Shown here piece by piece: positions 16,220-25,224 of a stretch of 64,000 nt of DNA. The translations under genes were made by a program, and so were the position numbers. This stretch comes from Pseudopontixanthobacter vadosimaris. Lineage in GTDB: Bacteria; Pseudomonadota; Alphaproteobacteria; Sphingomonadales; Sphingomonadaceae. How positions within the stretch are numbered: the first letter of the stretch is position 1; every line of letters starts with the position of its first letter. The stretch covers positions 1-64,000 of the forward strand of contig NZ_JABASZ010000002.1 of the NCBI RefSeq assembly GCF_012979275.1, given 5' to 3'. Under the pieces are notes generated by a model. It was not told the DNA's origin and made no database searches. It saw only the letters and a program-made list of their open reading frames with translations.

Positions 16220-18598
16220 ATGCCAAGTTTCGCCCAGAACCTCGAGAAGACGCTCCACGCCGCGCTGACCAACGCGTCCAGCCGCAGCCATGAATATGCC
16301 ACGCTCGAACATCTCCTCCTCGCTTTGGTCGAGGATGAGGAAGCGGTGCAGGTCATGAATGCCTGCGGCGTCGACATTGCCGAACTGTCCGACGTGGTGA
16401 AGCAATATCTCGACCAGGAATATCAATCGCTGAAGAGCGACGATGGCGGCGACCCGCAGCCCACTGCCGGGTTCCAGCGCGTGATCCAGCGCGCGATCCT
16501 GCATGTGCAGTCGAGCGGCAAGGATACTGTCACCGGCGCGAACGTTCTGGTCGCCCTGTTTTCCGAGCGCGATTCCTATGCCGTCTATTTCCTGCAGCAG
16601 CAGGACATGAGCCGCCTCGATGCGGTCAGCTTCATCAGCCACGGAATCGGCAAGGGCGGCAAGAGCGATCCGCGCGCGCCGCAGGGCGCCGAGGATGGCG
16701 AGCCTGCCAAGGACGAAAAGAACAAGAAGGAAACCGCGCTCGACCAGTTCTGCGTGAATCTGAACGAGAAGGCGGAGAACGGGAAGGTCGATCCCCTGAT
16801 CGGCCGCGGCCCGGAAGTCGACCGGACCGTCCAGATCCTCTGCCGCCGCAGCAAGAACAACCCGCTCTATGTCGGCGACCCCGGCGTTGGCAAAACTGCC
16901 ATCGCCGAAGGACTTGCGCGCAAGATCGTCGAAGGCGACGTTCCCGAAGTGCTGGAGGACGCGGTCATCTATTCGCTCGACATGGGCGCGCTGCTGGCCG
17001 GTACCCGCTATCGCGGCGATTTCGAGGAGCGGCTGAAGCAGGTCGTCAACGAACTCGAGAAAATGCCGGAAGCGGTGCTCTTCATCGACGAAATCCACAC
17101 CGTCATCGGTGCGGGCGCGACCAGCGGCGGGGCGATGGATGCGTCCAACCTGCTCAAACCCGCGCTGTCCGGCGGCACGATCCGCTGCATCGGTTCGACC
17201 ACCTACAAGGAATTCCGCAATCATTTCGAAAAGGACCGCGCGCTGCTGCGCCGGTTCCAGAAGATTGACGTGAACGAACCGACGGTTGAGGATACAGTGA
17301 AGATCCTGAACGGGCTGCGGTCCGCATTCGAGGATCACCACAAGGTGAAATACACCTCGGACGCCTTGAAGACGGCGGTGGAACTGTCGGCGCGCTACAT
17401 CAACGACCGCAAATTGCCGGACAAGGCGATCGACGTGATCGACGAGGTCGGCGCGATGCAGATGCTCGTGCCGCCCAGCAAGCGGAAGAAGAAGATCACT
17501 GCGCGCGAGATCGAGCAGGTCATCGCGACCATGGCGCGCATCCCGCCGAAATCCGTCTCCAGCGACGACAAGAAGGCGCTGGAAAATCTGGAGCGCGACC
17601 TGAAGCATGTCGTCTTCGGCCAGGATCCCGCCGTGCACCGCCTTGCCACGGCCATGAAGCTGAGCCGGGCGGGCCTGCGCGATCCGGACAAGCCGATCGG
17701 TTCCTTCCTGTTCAGCGGCCCCACGGGCGTCGGCAAGACCGAAGTCGCGCGGCAGCTGGCCAGCATCATGGGCATCGAACTGAAGCGGTTCGACATGTCG
17801 GAATATATGGAGCGCCATTCGGTCAGCCGCCTGATCGGCGCGCCTCCGGGCTATGTCGGTTACGACCAGGGCGGATTGCTGACCGATGCCGTCGACCAGA
17901 ACCCGCATTGCGTGCTGCTGCTGGACGAGATCGAGAAGGCGCATCCCGACCTGTTCAACATCCTGTTGCAGGTGATGGATAATGGCCGGTTGACCGATCA
18001 CCACGGCAAGACGGTCGATTTCCGCAATGTCGTACTGATCATGACGACGAATGCGGGCGCTGCCGACATGGCGCGCAGCGGCATCGGTTTTGGCGACGTG
18101 TCCAAGGAAGATGCCAGCGAGGAAGCGGTGAAGCGGATGTTCACGCCCGAATTCCGCAACCGCCTCGATGCCATCGTGCCCTTCGCCTATCTGGGCCGCA
18201 GCACTGTCAGCCGCGTGGTCGACAAATTCGTGCTGCAGCTGGAGCTGCAACTGGCGGAACAGAACGTCCACATCCAGTTCGACAGCGATGCACGCGACTG
18301 GCTGGCGGACAAGGGCTATGACCGTCTGTATGGCGCACGGCCGATGAGCCGCCTGATCCAGGACAGGATCAAGCAGCCGCTGGCCGAGGAACTGCTGTTC
18401 GGCAAGCTGTCGGATGGCGGCGAGGTCCATGTCAGCATGAAGGACGGCAAGCCCAATTTCGAACTGACCCCCGCCCCGCCGAAGCCGACCCGCAAGAAGA
18501 AGCGCAAGGCGGCAGCGGAAAAACCGGAGGAGGAAGGCGACATGGCCGAAGGCTCCGGCGATGCCGCGGATGTGAGCGATGGCGAAAGCACCGAATAG
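16220..18598 (+). CDS. clpA: ATP-dependent Clp protease ATP-binding subunit ClpA
   Basis: Hexameric AAA+ unfoldase feeding ClpP in the cytoplasm. 792 residues from ATG 16220 (MPSFAQNLEKTLHAAL). The N-domain has two Clp repeats (1-150). The first AAA module has Walker A GDPGVGKTAIAEG (about 219) and Walker B VLFIDEIHT; the second has GPTGVGKTEVARQ (about 500) and LLLDEIEKAHPD. The C-terminus adds a Lys-rich then Glu/Asp/Ser-rich tail of about 45 residues beyond the usual end. No clpS adaptor gene is next to it, unlike in many relatives. Likely heat-shock regulated (RpoH-type promoter) and ended by a strong hairpin. Confidence 0.96.
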   Translation: MPSFAQNLEKTLHAALTNASSRSHEYATLEHLLLALVEDEEAVQVMNACGVDIAELSDVVKQYLDQEYQSLKSDDGGDPQPTAGFQRVIQRAILHVQSSGKDTVTGANVLVALFSERDSYAVYFLQQQDMSRLDAVSFISHGIGKGGKSDPRAPQGAEDGEPAKDEKNKKETALDQFCVNLNEKAENGKVDPLIGRGPEVDRTVQILCRRSKNNPLYVGDPGVGKTAIAEGLARKIVEGDVPEVLEDAVIYSLDMGALLAGTRYRGDFEERLKQVVNELEKMPEAVLFIDEIHTVIGAGATSGGAMDASNLLKPALSGGTIRCIGSTTYKEFRNHFEKDRALLRRFQKIDVNEPTVEDTVKILNGLRSAFEDHHKVKYTSDALKTAVELSARYINDRKLPDKAIDVIDEVGAMQMLVPPSKRKKKITAREIEQVIATMARIPPKSVSSDDKKALENLERDLKHVVFGQDPAVHRLATAMKLSRAGLRDPDKPIGSFLFSGPTGVGKTEVARQLASIMGIELKRFDMSEYMERHSVSRLIGAPPGYVGYDQGGLLTDAVDQNPHCVLLLDEIEKAHPDLFNILLQVMDNGRLTDHHGKTVDFRNVVLIMTTNAGAADMARSGIGFGDVSKEDASEEAVKRMFTPEFRNRLDAIVPFAYLGRSTVSRVVDKFVLQLELQLAEQNVHIQFDSDARDWLADKGYDRLYGARPMSRLIQDRIKQPLAEELLFGKLSDGGEVHVSMKDGKPNFELTPAPPKPTRKKKRKAAAEKPEEEGDMAEGSGDAADVSDGESTE

Positions 18599-18629
18599 TC
18601 TCGCGGGCACCGGGGATTGAGGAACAGGG

Positions 18630-18670
18630 AAGGCTCGCCGTTCATTTGGACACGGTGAGCCTTCCTTTTT
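18630..18670 (+). terminator. Strong rho-independent terminator of clpA, overlapping the next gene's start
   Basis: AAGGCTCGCCG (18630-18640) pairs with CGGTGAGCCTT (18653-18663) as an 11-bp stem with one G-U pair and a 12-base loop. CC and five T follow. It begins 31 bases after the clpA stop. The candidate starts of the exonuclease gene lie in the loop (TTG 18646) and in the 3' arm (GTG 18655). Confidence 0.8.
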
Positions 18671-19674
18671 CCTGGATTCGACCCGACCCGCACGGCATCC
18701 ATGTTGGCCCGGCAGATTGCTGGATCGATCCGTCGAAAGCGGTGGACAAGGCGCTGGTAACGCATGGCCATGCCGATCATGCCCGCGGCGGGCATGGGCA
18801 GACCGTGGCGACACCCGAAACGCTCGCCATCATGAAATTGCGCTATCAAACCGGCGAAGGTCCGGCGGGCGGCGATACGTCTCCGGTCGAATATGGCGAG
18901 ACGATCCGCCTGCCGGGCGGCGTGGATGCCACCTACATCCCTGCGGGCCATGTGCTGGGCAGCGCGCAGATCCTGCTGGAACATGCCGGGGAAAAGGTGA
19001 TCGTCACCGGCGATTACAAGCGGCGCGCCGATCCGACCTGCCCGCCTTTCCTCGTCACCCCTTGCGACATATTGATAACCGAGGCCACGTTCGGCCTTCC
19101 CGTTTTCGAACACCCGCCGATCGCGGATGAAATGGCGAAACTGCTCGGCGCGTTGAACGACAACCCCGACCGCTGCGTGCTGGTCGGCGCCTATGCCCTT
19201 GGCAAGGCGCAGCGCGTGATTGCCGAGTTGCGGGCTGCGGGCCATCGCGACACGATCTACCTGCATGGCGCGATGGAGAAAATGTGCCGTCTGTACGAAG
19301 ATTTCGGCATCGATCTCGGTGCGCTGGCGCTCGTCGCCGATCAGGCGAAGGACGATATGCGCGGATCCGTCATCATCTGTCCGCCCTCCGCCCTCAACGA
19401 CCGGTGGAGCCGCCGCCTGCCCGACCCGATCACCGCCATGGCCAGCGGCTGGATGATGGTTCGCCAGCGCGCCCGCCAGCGCAATGTGGAACTGCCGCTC
19501 GTGATTTCGGATCATGCCGACTGGAACGAACTGACCCGCACGATCGAGGAGGTGAATCCGCAGGAAACCTGGATCACGCACGGGCGCGAGGAGGCGCTGC
19601 TGCGCTGGTGCCAGCTGACGCAGCGCCGCGCCCGCGCCCTGTCCATGGTGGGGTATGAGGATGAAGATGATTGA
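18655..19674 (+). CDS. Ligase-associated DNA damage response exonuclease (metallo-beta-lactamase/CPSF fold)
   Basis: 339 residues from GTG 18655 (MSLPFSWIRPDPHGIHV); TTG 18646 is the alternative. The metal-binding motif HGHADHARGGHG (HxHxDH) lies near residue 37, with AGHVLGSAQ, VTGDYK and a C-terminal VISDHADWNEL followed by WITHGREEALL. This layout matches the exonuclease of the four-gene ligase-associated repair cluster. It ends 16 bases before the ATP-dependent ligase. The usual helicase and phosphoesterase partners are not adjacent. The start region is folded into the clpA terminator, so the exact start is uncertain. Confidence 0.86.
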   Translation: MSLPFSWIRPDPHGIHVGPADCWIDPSKAVDKALVTHGHADHARGGHGQTVATPETLAIMKLRYQTGEGPAGGDTSPVEYGETIRLPGGVDATYIPAGHVLGSAQILLEHAGEKVIVTGDYKRRADPTCPPFLVTPCDILITEATFGLPVFEHPPIADEMAKLLGALNDNPDRCVLVGAYALGKAQRVIAELRAAGHRDTIYLHGAMEKMCRLYEDFGIDLGALALVADQAKDDMRGSVIICPPSALNDRWSRRLPDPITAMASGWMMVRQRARQRNVELPLVISDHADWNELTRTIEEVNPQETWITHGREEALLRWCQLTQRRARALSMVGYEDEDD

Positions 19675-19690
19675 GCGGGCGGGCTGAGGC

Positions 19691-21310
19691 GTGGAGGAAT
19701 TCGCCGCCCTGATCGACCGGCTGGTCTATACCGGCAGCCGCAATGCCAAGCTGGCGCTGATCGCGGATTACCTTCGTGCGACTCCCGACCCCGACCGCGG
19801 CTGGGCACTTGCCGCGCTGACCGACGGACTGGATTTCAGCGCGGTGAAGTCCTCCACCATCCGCACCATGATGAAGGATCGGGTCGATCCGGTCCTGTGG
19901 ACGCTCAGCCGCGACTTCGTCGGCGACACTGCCGAATGCGCCAGCCTGCTGTGGCCTGAACCGCTGGGGCAGAGGGACGTGGCACCGGGCGTTGCTGAAG
20001 CGGTGTCGCTGCTGTCCGGCATGACGCGCGGCAATGTGCAGGCCGAGCTGCCCCGATTGATGGACCGGCTCGATTCCTCGGGCCGCTACGCCCTGCTCAA
20101 GATGGCGACCGGTGCGATGCGGATCGGGGTTTCGGCGCGGCTGGGCAAGGTGGCGTTCGCGCAGGGCTTCGACGTGTCGGTCGACGAAGTGGAGGAATAT
20201 TGGCACGGCCTTGCCCCGCCCTTTGCCGAATTATTCGCCTGGGCCGAAGGCGGCGAAGCGCCCGATACCGAGAACTTGCCGCTGTTCCGCCCCTTCATGC
20301 TCGCGCATCCGCTGGAAGACGCGGTCGTCGACATGGATGATTATGCGGCGGAGTGGAAATGGGACGGCATCCGGGTGCAGCTCGTCCACGCGGGCCTTGG
20401 CGAAGACGCCGAAACCCGCGTCTATTCCCGGTCGGGGGATGACATCTCTGCGACCTTCCCCGAAATGGTCGCAGCGCTCGAGATTCCGGCGGTTCTGGAT
20501 GGCGAATTGCTGGTGCGCGGCAGCCATCAGGGGGGCGAGGCGAATGAACGCACCCAGGGCGGGGCCGCCAGCTTCAATGCTTTACAGCAGCGGCTTGGGC
20601 GCAAGACGGTGTCGAAGAAGATGCTGAGCGAAAGCCCTGCCTTCGTGCGCCTCTACGATGCGCTGATGATCGAGGGCGAGGATCTGCGCGGCTTGCCCTG
20701 GACGGCGCGGCGCGACCGGCTCGAAGCATTCCTGCCGCGGTTGCCCGCCGATCGCTTCGACATCAGCAGCATCATCGCCGCCGACAGTTTCGACAATCTG
20801 GCCGAGATACGCGAGAGCACGCGCGACGATGCGATCGAAGGCCTGATGCTGAAGCGGCGCGATTCCCCCTATGTCGCAGGGAGGCGGACCGGGCTGTGGT
20901 ACAAGTGGAAGCGTGACCCGCTGCTGGTGGATTGCGTGCTGATGTATGCGCAGCGCGGCAGCGGCAAGAGGTCGAGCTTCTTCTCCGATTACACTTTCGG
21001 CTGCTGGGATGGCGACCCCGACAAGGGCGCGGAACTGCTGCCGGTCGGCAAGGCCTATTCCGGCTTTACCGATGCGGAGCTGAAGCAGATCGACCGCCAT
21101 GTGCGGCAGAATACAATCAACCGGTTCGGCCCGGTACGCGAGACGGAGAAGATCCTCGTCTTCGAAGTCGCCTTCGACTCGGTGCATGAGAGCAAGCGTC
21201 ATAAATCCGGGCTGGCGATGCGCTTCCCGCGCATTCACCGCATCCGCTGGGACAAGCCCGCCCATGAAGCGGACAGGATCGACACGCTGAAGGGCCTGAT
21301 CCGCGACTGA
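19691..21310 (+). CDS. ATP-dependent DNA ligase (ligase-associated repair type)
   Basis: Seals nicks using ATP; works beside the exonuclease just upstream. 539 residues, GTG start at 19691. The N-terminal domain (1-200) is helical. The adenylation motif EWKWDGIRVQL (KxDG, Lys near 222) follows, then VLDGELLV, EGLMLKRRDSPY and WYKWKRDP (motifs III, IV, V). The OB domain contains LLPVGKAYSGF and ends RIHRIRWDKP. It belongs to the ~530-residue type paired with the metallo-beta-lactamase exonuclease, not the LigD fusion. Convergent with the carbonic anhydrase gene. Confidence 0.93.
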   Translation: MEEFAALIDRLVYTGSRNAKLALIADYLRATPDPDRGWALAALTDGLDFSAVKSSTIRTMMKDRVDPVLWTLSRDFVGDTAECASLLWPEPLGQRDVAPGVAEAVSLLSGMTRGNVQAELPRLMDRLDSSGRYALLKMATGAMRIGVSARLGKVAFAQGFDVSVDEVEEYWHGLAPPFAELFAWAEGGEAPDTENLPLFRPFMLAHPLEDAVVDMDDYAAEWKWDGIRVQLVHAGLGEDAETRVYSRSGDDISATFPEMVAALEIPAVLDGELLVRGSHQGGEANERTQGGAASFNALQQRLGRKTVSKKMLSESPAFVRLYDALMIEGEDLRGLPWTARRDRLEAFLPRLPADRFDISSIIAADSFDNLAEIRESTRDDAIEGLMLKRRDSPYVAGRRTGLWYKWKRDPLLVDCVLMYAQRGSGKRSSFFSDYTFGCWDGDPDKGAELLPVGKAYSGFTDAELKQIDRHVRQNTINRFGPVRETEKILVFEVAFDSVHESKRHKSGLAMRFPRIHRIRWDKPAHEADRIDTLKGLIRD

Positions 21311-21361
21311 GCTGGCATGCGCCGGTTGCGCCGCGCAACTTCCGCCGTCCGTTACGCGGCC

Positions 21362-21952
21362 CTAGTCGCCGCTGAACTCTGCCAGCGCCGCCGCGTGCGC
21401 ACGGCCGTTCTCGACATAATGGGCCACGCCCATCTGCATCCCCGCTTTCGCCTTGTCGGGCAGATCGCGCAGGAACTTGGCCGGACGCCCGGCCCAAAGC
21501 TGGCCCGCCGGGATCGTCTTGCCTGGCGTGAGCATCGCGCCCGCCGCCAGCATGGCATCGCTTTCCATGCGGCACCCGTTCATCACGATCGTACCGAGGC
21601 CGACGAAAGCGCGGTCCTCCAGCACGCAGCCATGCACCATGGCGAGATGGCCGATCAGCACGTCCTCGCCGATGATGGTCGGGAACCCATCAGGTACGCC
21701 CGGTTCAGGGCCATCGCAATGAACCACGCTGCCGTCCTGCACATTGCTGCGCGCACCGATCACCACGCGGTTCACTTCGGCACGGATGACGCAATTGTAC
21801 CAGATGCTCGCATCGGCACCGATCTCCACATCGCCGATGATGCGGCAGCCGGGCGCGATGAAAGCGCTGTCGTGGATCTTCGGGCTCTTGCCGTGGATGG
21901 TGATGATGGAAACATCGGTGCGGCGGTCGTGTCCGGCGGCGTTGCTGCTCAT
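21362..21952 (-). CDS. Gamma carbonic anhydrase family protein
   Basis: Left-handed beta-helix (hexapeptide repeat) protein of 196 residues. The three zinc-ligand His positions are present in GSVVHCDG, LIGHLAMVHGC (two His), separated as in gamma carbonic anhydrases. Hexapeptide repeats run from CRIIGDVEIGADA to GTIVMNGC. ATG 21952 overlaps the GNAT stop as ATGA, so it is translationally coupled; a longer frame starts at 21967. Whether it hydrates CO2 or acts on another substrate cannot be told. It is similar in size to YrdA/PaaY-type proteins. Confidence 0.9.
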   Translation of the reverse strand: MSSNAAGHDRRTDVSIITIHGKSPKIHDSAFIAPGCRIIGDVEIGADASIWYNCVIRAEVNRVVIGARSNVQDGSVVHCDGPEPGVPDGFPTIIGEDVLIGHLAMVHGCVLEDRAFVGLGTIVMNGCRMESDAMLAAGAMLTPGKTIPAGQLWAGRPAKFLRDLPDKAKAGMQMGVAHYVENGRAHAAALAEFSGD

Positions 21953-22524
21953 GGCGCATTCTCCCATTGTTCGCGCGTGATGGCGTAGACGATCGTGTCG
22001 CGGAACGGCGGATCGTAGCGTTCATCCGCATAGTCGAGATCGCTGCGCCGCACCATGCCGAGCCGCTTCATCAGACCCCAGCTAGATGTATTTTCCGCAA
22101 GGGTCAGCGCGACGATGCGTTCGGCGCCGAGTCGGCCGAAGCTGGCAGCCAGTGCCGCCCTTGCAGCCTCTCTTGCATAACCCCTGCCCCAGGCATCGGC
22201 ACGCAAGCGCCAGCCGATCTCCATTTCGCCCGTAACACTGCTGCCCGGTGCATCGGCGCGCTTCAAGCCGCAGAAGCCGAGCACTTCACCCGACAGCCAG
22301 CCGCCATCGTCCAACCGTTCGACAAGCCAGAAGCAGAAGCCGTTGGTTGCAAGGCAGGCCTCGACTCTCTGGCGCTGTGCCGCCACACCATCTTCATCCA
22401 TCACCCCCGCCAGCCAGCGCATGACCTGCGGCGTATTGGTATGGCGGAAGAAAGCCCTCCAATCTGCATCGCCGCGAAATTCGCGCAAGCGTAGCCGGTC
22501 AGTTTCCACGTGGAACTCAACCAT
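21949..22524 (-). CDS. GNAT family N-acetyltransferase (RimJ/RimL-like)
   Basis: 191 residues. Begins FHVETDRLRLREFRGDADW, typical of the RimJ/RimL group. The acetyl-CoA loop is in the segment RLRADAWGRGYAREAARAAL (Q/RxxGxG/A pattern), followed by ERIVALTLAENTSSWGLMKR. Substrate unknown; protein N-termini or small amines are both possible. Its start overlaps the hemB stop by 8 bp and its stop overlaps the carbonic anhydrase start, forming a tight hemB-GNAT-carbonic anhydrase unit. A parS-like sequence lies within its first codons. Confidence 0.9.
   Translation of the reverse strand: MVEFHVETDRLRLREFRGDADWRAFFRHTNTPQVMRWLAGVMDEDGVAAQRQRVEACLATNGFCFWLVERLDDGGWLSGEVLGFCGLKRADAPGSSVTGEMEIGWRLRADAWGRGYAREAARAALAASFGRLGAERIVALTLAENTSSWGLMKRLGMVRRSDLDYADERYDPPFRDTIVYAITREQWENAP
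22502..22517. promoter_or_regulatory. parS-like site (outlier)
   Basis: GTTTCCACGTGGAACT matches 13 of 16 positions of the chromosomal parS consensus TGTTYCACGTGRAACA, with a perfect CACGTG core. It lies in the hemB/GNAT overlap, about 21 kb from parAB, and inside coding sequence. It may be chance or a weak distal site. Confidence 0.45.
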
Positions 22525-23512
22525 TCAGCAGGCGCGCGGCCGTGAGCGCATGATAGGTGAGGACGCCTGTGGCCCCGGCGCGGCGGAACGCGGTAAGCGT
22601 CTCCAGCAGCACCGCATCGCGATCGGCAGCTCCGGCAGAAGCTGCGGCCTCGATCATCGCATATTCGCCGCTGGTCTGATAGGCGAAGACCGGCATGGCA
22701 AATTGCTGCTTCACCCGCAGGACAATGTCGAGATAGGCGAGGCCTGGCTTGACCATCACGCTGTCTGCTCCCTCTGCGATGTCGAGCGCGACCTCACGCA
22801 TCGCCTCCTCGGCATTGGCCGGGTCGAGCTGGTAGCTTTTCTTGTCGCCCTTCAGCAGCCCGCCCGATCCTACCGCATCGCGGAAGGGGCCGTAGAAGGC
22901 TGAGGCGAATTTGGCGGCATAGGCCATGATCTGCACATTGTTATGGCCGTTCATCTCCAGCCCCATGCGGATCTGGCGAATCCGGCCGTCCATCATGTCG
23001 GACGGAGCGACGATATCGGCCCCCGCCGCCGCCTGGTTCAATGCCTGGTCGACCAGCACCGCCACGGTATCGTCATTGGTGACATAGCCGGTCTTGTCCA
23101 GCAGCCCGTCCTGCCCGTGACTGGTATAGGGGTCGAGCGCGACATCGGTCAGAATGCCGATATCCTGTCCGCAGGCATCGCGCACCGCGCGGATTGCCCG
23201 GCACATCAGATTGTCGGGCGACAGCGCCTCTGCACCATCTTCGCTGCGCAGGGCTGGCGGCGTGTTGGGGAACAGGGCAATGCAGGGAATACCGGCTTCG
23301 ACCGCTTCCCTGGCGCGAAGGATGACGTGATCCACCGACCAGCGCGAAACGCCCGGAAGCGACGCGACGGGTTCCTCGACCCCCTTTCCTTCGGTAACGA
23401 AAAGCGGCCAGATCAGATCGGCGGCGCGCGGCTGGATCTCACGGTGGAGATTGCGGCTCCACCCACTCGAGCGGGTTCGGCGCATGCGGATATTGGGATA
23501 GCTTGCGGTCAT
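22517..23512 (-). CDS. hemB: Delta-aminolevulinic acid dehydratase (porphobilinogen synthase)
   Basis: Condenses two 5-aminolevulinate molecules to porphobilinogen in heme synthesis. 331 residues from ATG 23512 (MTASYPNIRMRR); the longer frame to 23938 is antisense to the next gene and rejected. The two Schiff-base Lys are K201 (MAYAAKFASAFYGPF) and K255 (VMVKPGLAYLD). The metal site reads TDVALDPYTSHGQDG (122-136), with Asp/Ala where zinc enzymes have Cys, so it should be a magnesium-type, Cys-poor enzyme. It leads a hemB-GNAT-carbonic anhydrase run; hemE and hemJ are 30 kb away. Confidence 0.95.
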   Translation of the reverse strand: MTASYPNIRMRRTRSSGWSRNLHREIQPRAADLIWPLFVTEGKGVEEPVASLPGVSRWSVDHVILRAREAVEAGIPCIALFPNTPPALRSEDGAEALSPDNLMCRAIRAVRDACGQDIGILTDVALDPYTSHGQDGLLDKTGYVTNDDTVAVLVDQALNQAAAGADIVAPSDMMDGRIRQIRMGLEMNGHNNVQIMAYAAKFASAFYGPFRDAVGSGGLLKGDKKSYQLDPANAEEAMREVALDIAEGADSVMVKPGLAYLDIVLRVKQQFAMPVFAYQTSGEYAMIEAAASAGAADRDAVLLETLTAFRRAGATGVLTYHALTAARLLNG

Positions 23513-23556
23513 GCCCCGCATCTGCCGCATCCGCGCCCGCTTCGCAATGCGGCCGT

Positions 23557-25224
23557 TCAGCCGATTGGGCGCGGGCCTTCCAGCCGTTCGATCTCGCGTT
23601 TCGGTGCCGTATCGACCGGCGCTGCCGACACCAGTGGTTCCAGCGCCGCGCCGGGCGTGACGGTTTTCAGCCGGGCCAGCGATTCGCGGAAGCGGCGGAG
23701 ATCGCTGCCCGAAAGCTGCGCCCGGGTGACGAAGCTGACGCTGGCAGGGTCGATGGCGCGGCCTCCGCGATACATTTCGTAATGCAGATGCGGCCCGGTT
23801 GACAGGCCGGTCGAGCCGACATAGCCGATGACCTGCCCCCGGCGCACCGCCTGTCCGCCGCTGACGGCAAGGCGGCTCATGTGGCAATAGCGGGTCTGCA
23901 ATCCGCCGCCGTGATTGACCCGCACGGCATTGCCGCAACCGCCCATGCGTCCGGCGCCCGTGACCGTGCCATCGGAAACCGCCACGATCGGCGTGCCATG
24001 CCGCGCCTTGAAATCCATGCCCGAATGCATCCGCCGATAGCCGAGGATCGGGTGCCGCCGCATGCCGAAACTGCTGGAAATGCGCCCCGGCACCGGCGCG
24101 ACCATGCCGCTGCGCTGTTCGCCCACGCCGGATGCTTCGTAGAATTTCCCATCGTCGCCCCAGCGCATCAACTGCTTCACGGGATCGCCGCCACGCTCGA
24201 GGCCCGCATAGAGTAACTGCCCGGCCTGCCGTTCGCCCGTGGCCGCGCGGCGGTGAGACAGGACCATGTCGAATGTGTCGGTGGGCCGAAGATCCTCGGC
24301 CTGCTCGCTCTGAGCGGTTAAGGTCTGCAGATATTGCTGCACGGCACTGGCCGGTGCACCGGCCGCTCGGGCGGAACGGTACAGGCTGTCTCCGACGGTG
24401 CCGCGAATGCGCAGCGGCGTATCGTCCACCCTGATCGCTGTGCGTTCCAGCGACAGATTGCCGCCATTCCGCACGATACCGAGTTCGAGATCGAAGCGGG
24501 CGCGGAAGGATAGCCGTTCCAGCGGGCGCGCTTCGCCTGCGGCGGGGCGGCGGCCGAGAACGATATCGATACGGGTTCCATCGGCAATTTCACTGGCCGG
24601 CAGGGCGCGGCTGATCATGGTTTCGACGCGATTCGCCTCGGTTGAACCGACTCCCGATCGCTGCAGCATCCGGGCGAAACTGTCCCCGCGCGCAAGCGTC
24701 GCCAGCAGTTCCACGCGCGGCCGTTCGGGTGCGGATTGCAATGGCGTCACGGCGTCGGTCGCACCCATGTGCCGTCCGCTATCGGCCCCGAGAGCCAGCG
24801 GCATGATCATCTGGCTGCGATATTCATCGCGTGACGGCGCATCGATGTTTATCGGCGGAGCGGCCCGCAGCGGGGCGAAATCGGGCCAAAAGGCGAAAGC
24901 CGCGGCGCCCAGCGCCAGCATCGTGCCGAAGCCCCGGAACCAGCGTGCACTGCCGATGTCGTGGGCGAGATCGGGCGCAATGTCCATGGTGTCGGCGCGG
25001 GACGAGACCCCGAGTCGCCAGGCTTCGAAACGGTCGCGAACGCCGTATTGCCGCCGCAGCCGGGCGGTGCTGGCCTGCCCCGTGTCGTCGCCATGCCTCT
25101 CGCTTTGGCAGAAGTCGCGATCGATCTGCGCATTCGAAAGGGCGGCAGCAGGCGCATCGATGCCGCCAGCATCCTGCGCGGCCAGCGCAGTGTCGAACCC
25201 GTCCTCGTCATTCGGCCTGTACAC
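23557..25224 (-). CDS. M23 (LytM) family peptidase
   Basis: Peptidoglycan endopeptidase. From GTG 25224 (preceded by GGGAC about 4-9 bases away) it has 555 residues. The first 115 are a cytoplasmic region (YRPNDEDGFDTAL...), then one membrane helix (FGTMLALGAAAFAFWPDF). A long periplasmic part follows with LysM/OapA-like LARGDSFARMLQRSGV, then a LytM domain with intact HSGMD and GPHLHYE motifs. An ATG at about 24987 just before the membrane helix is an alternative. The architecture resembles the M23 proteins with N-terminal opacity-like domain common in sphingomonads. Divergent from the helicase gene. Confidence 0.87.
   Translation of the reverse strand: MYRPNDEDGFDTALAAQDAGGIDAPAAALSNAQIDRDFCQSERHGDDTGQASTARLRRQYGVRDRFEAWRLGVSSRADTMDIAPDLAHDIGSARWFRGFGTMLALGAAAFAFWPDFAPLRAAPPINIDAPSRDEYRSQMIMPLALGADSGRHMGATDAVTPLQSAPERPRVELLATLARGDSFARMLQRSGVGSTEANRVETMISRALPASEIADGTRIDIVLGRRPAAGEARPLERLSFRARFDLELGIVRNGGNLSLERTAIRVDDTPLRIRGTVGDSLYRSARAAGAPASAVQQYLQTLTAQSEQAEDLRPTDTFDMVLSHRRAATGERQAGQLLYAGLERGGDPVKQLMRWGDDGKFYEASGVGEQRSGMVAPVPGRISSSFGMRRHPILGYRRMHSGMDFKARHGTPIVAVSDGTVTGAGRMGGCGNAVRVNHGGGLQTRYCHMSRLAVSGGQAVRRGQVIGYVGSTGLSTGPHLHYEMYRGGRAIDPASVSFVTRAQLSGSDLRRFRESLARLKTVTPGAALEPLVSAAPVDTAPKREIERLEGPRPIG

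Noticed and set aside
16008-16220. A 70-residue frame between DUF1192 and clpA
   Set aside because: It overlaps the heat-shock promoter, lacks a family and has Pro/Arg-rich shadow composition.
15992-18814. A 940-residue minus-strand frame covering clpA
   Set aside because: It lies antisense to clpA, which has clear Walker motifs; the long open frame is a by-product of high GC codon use.
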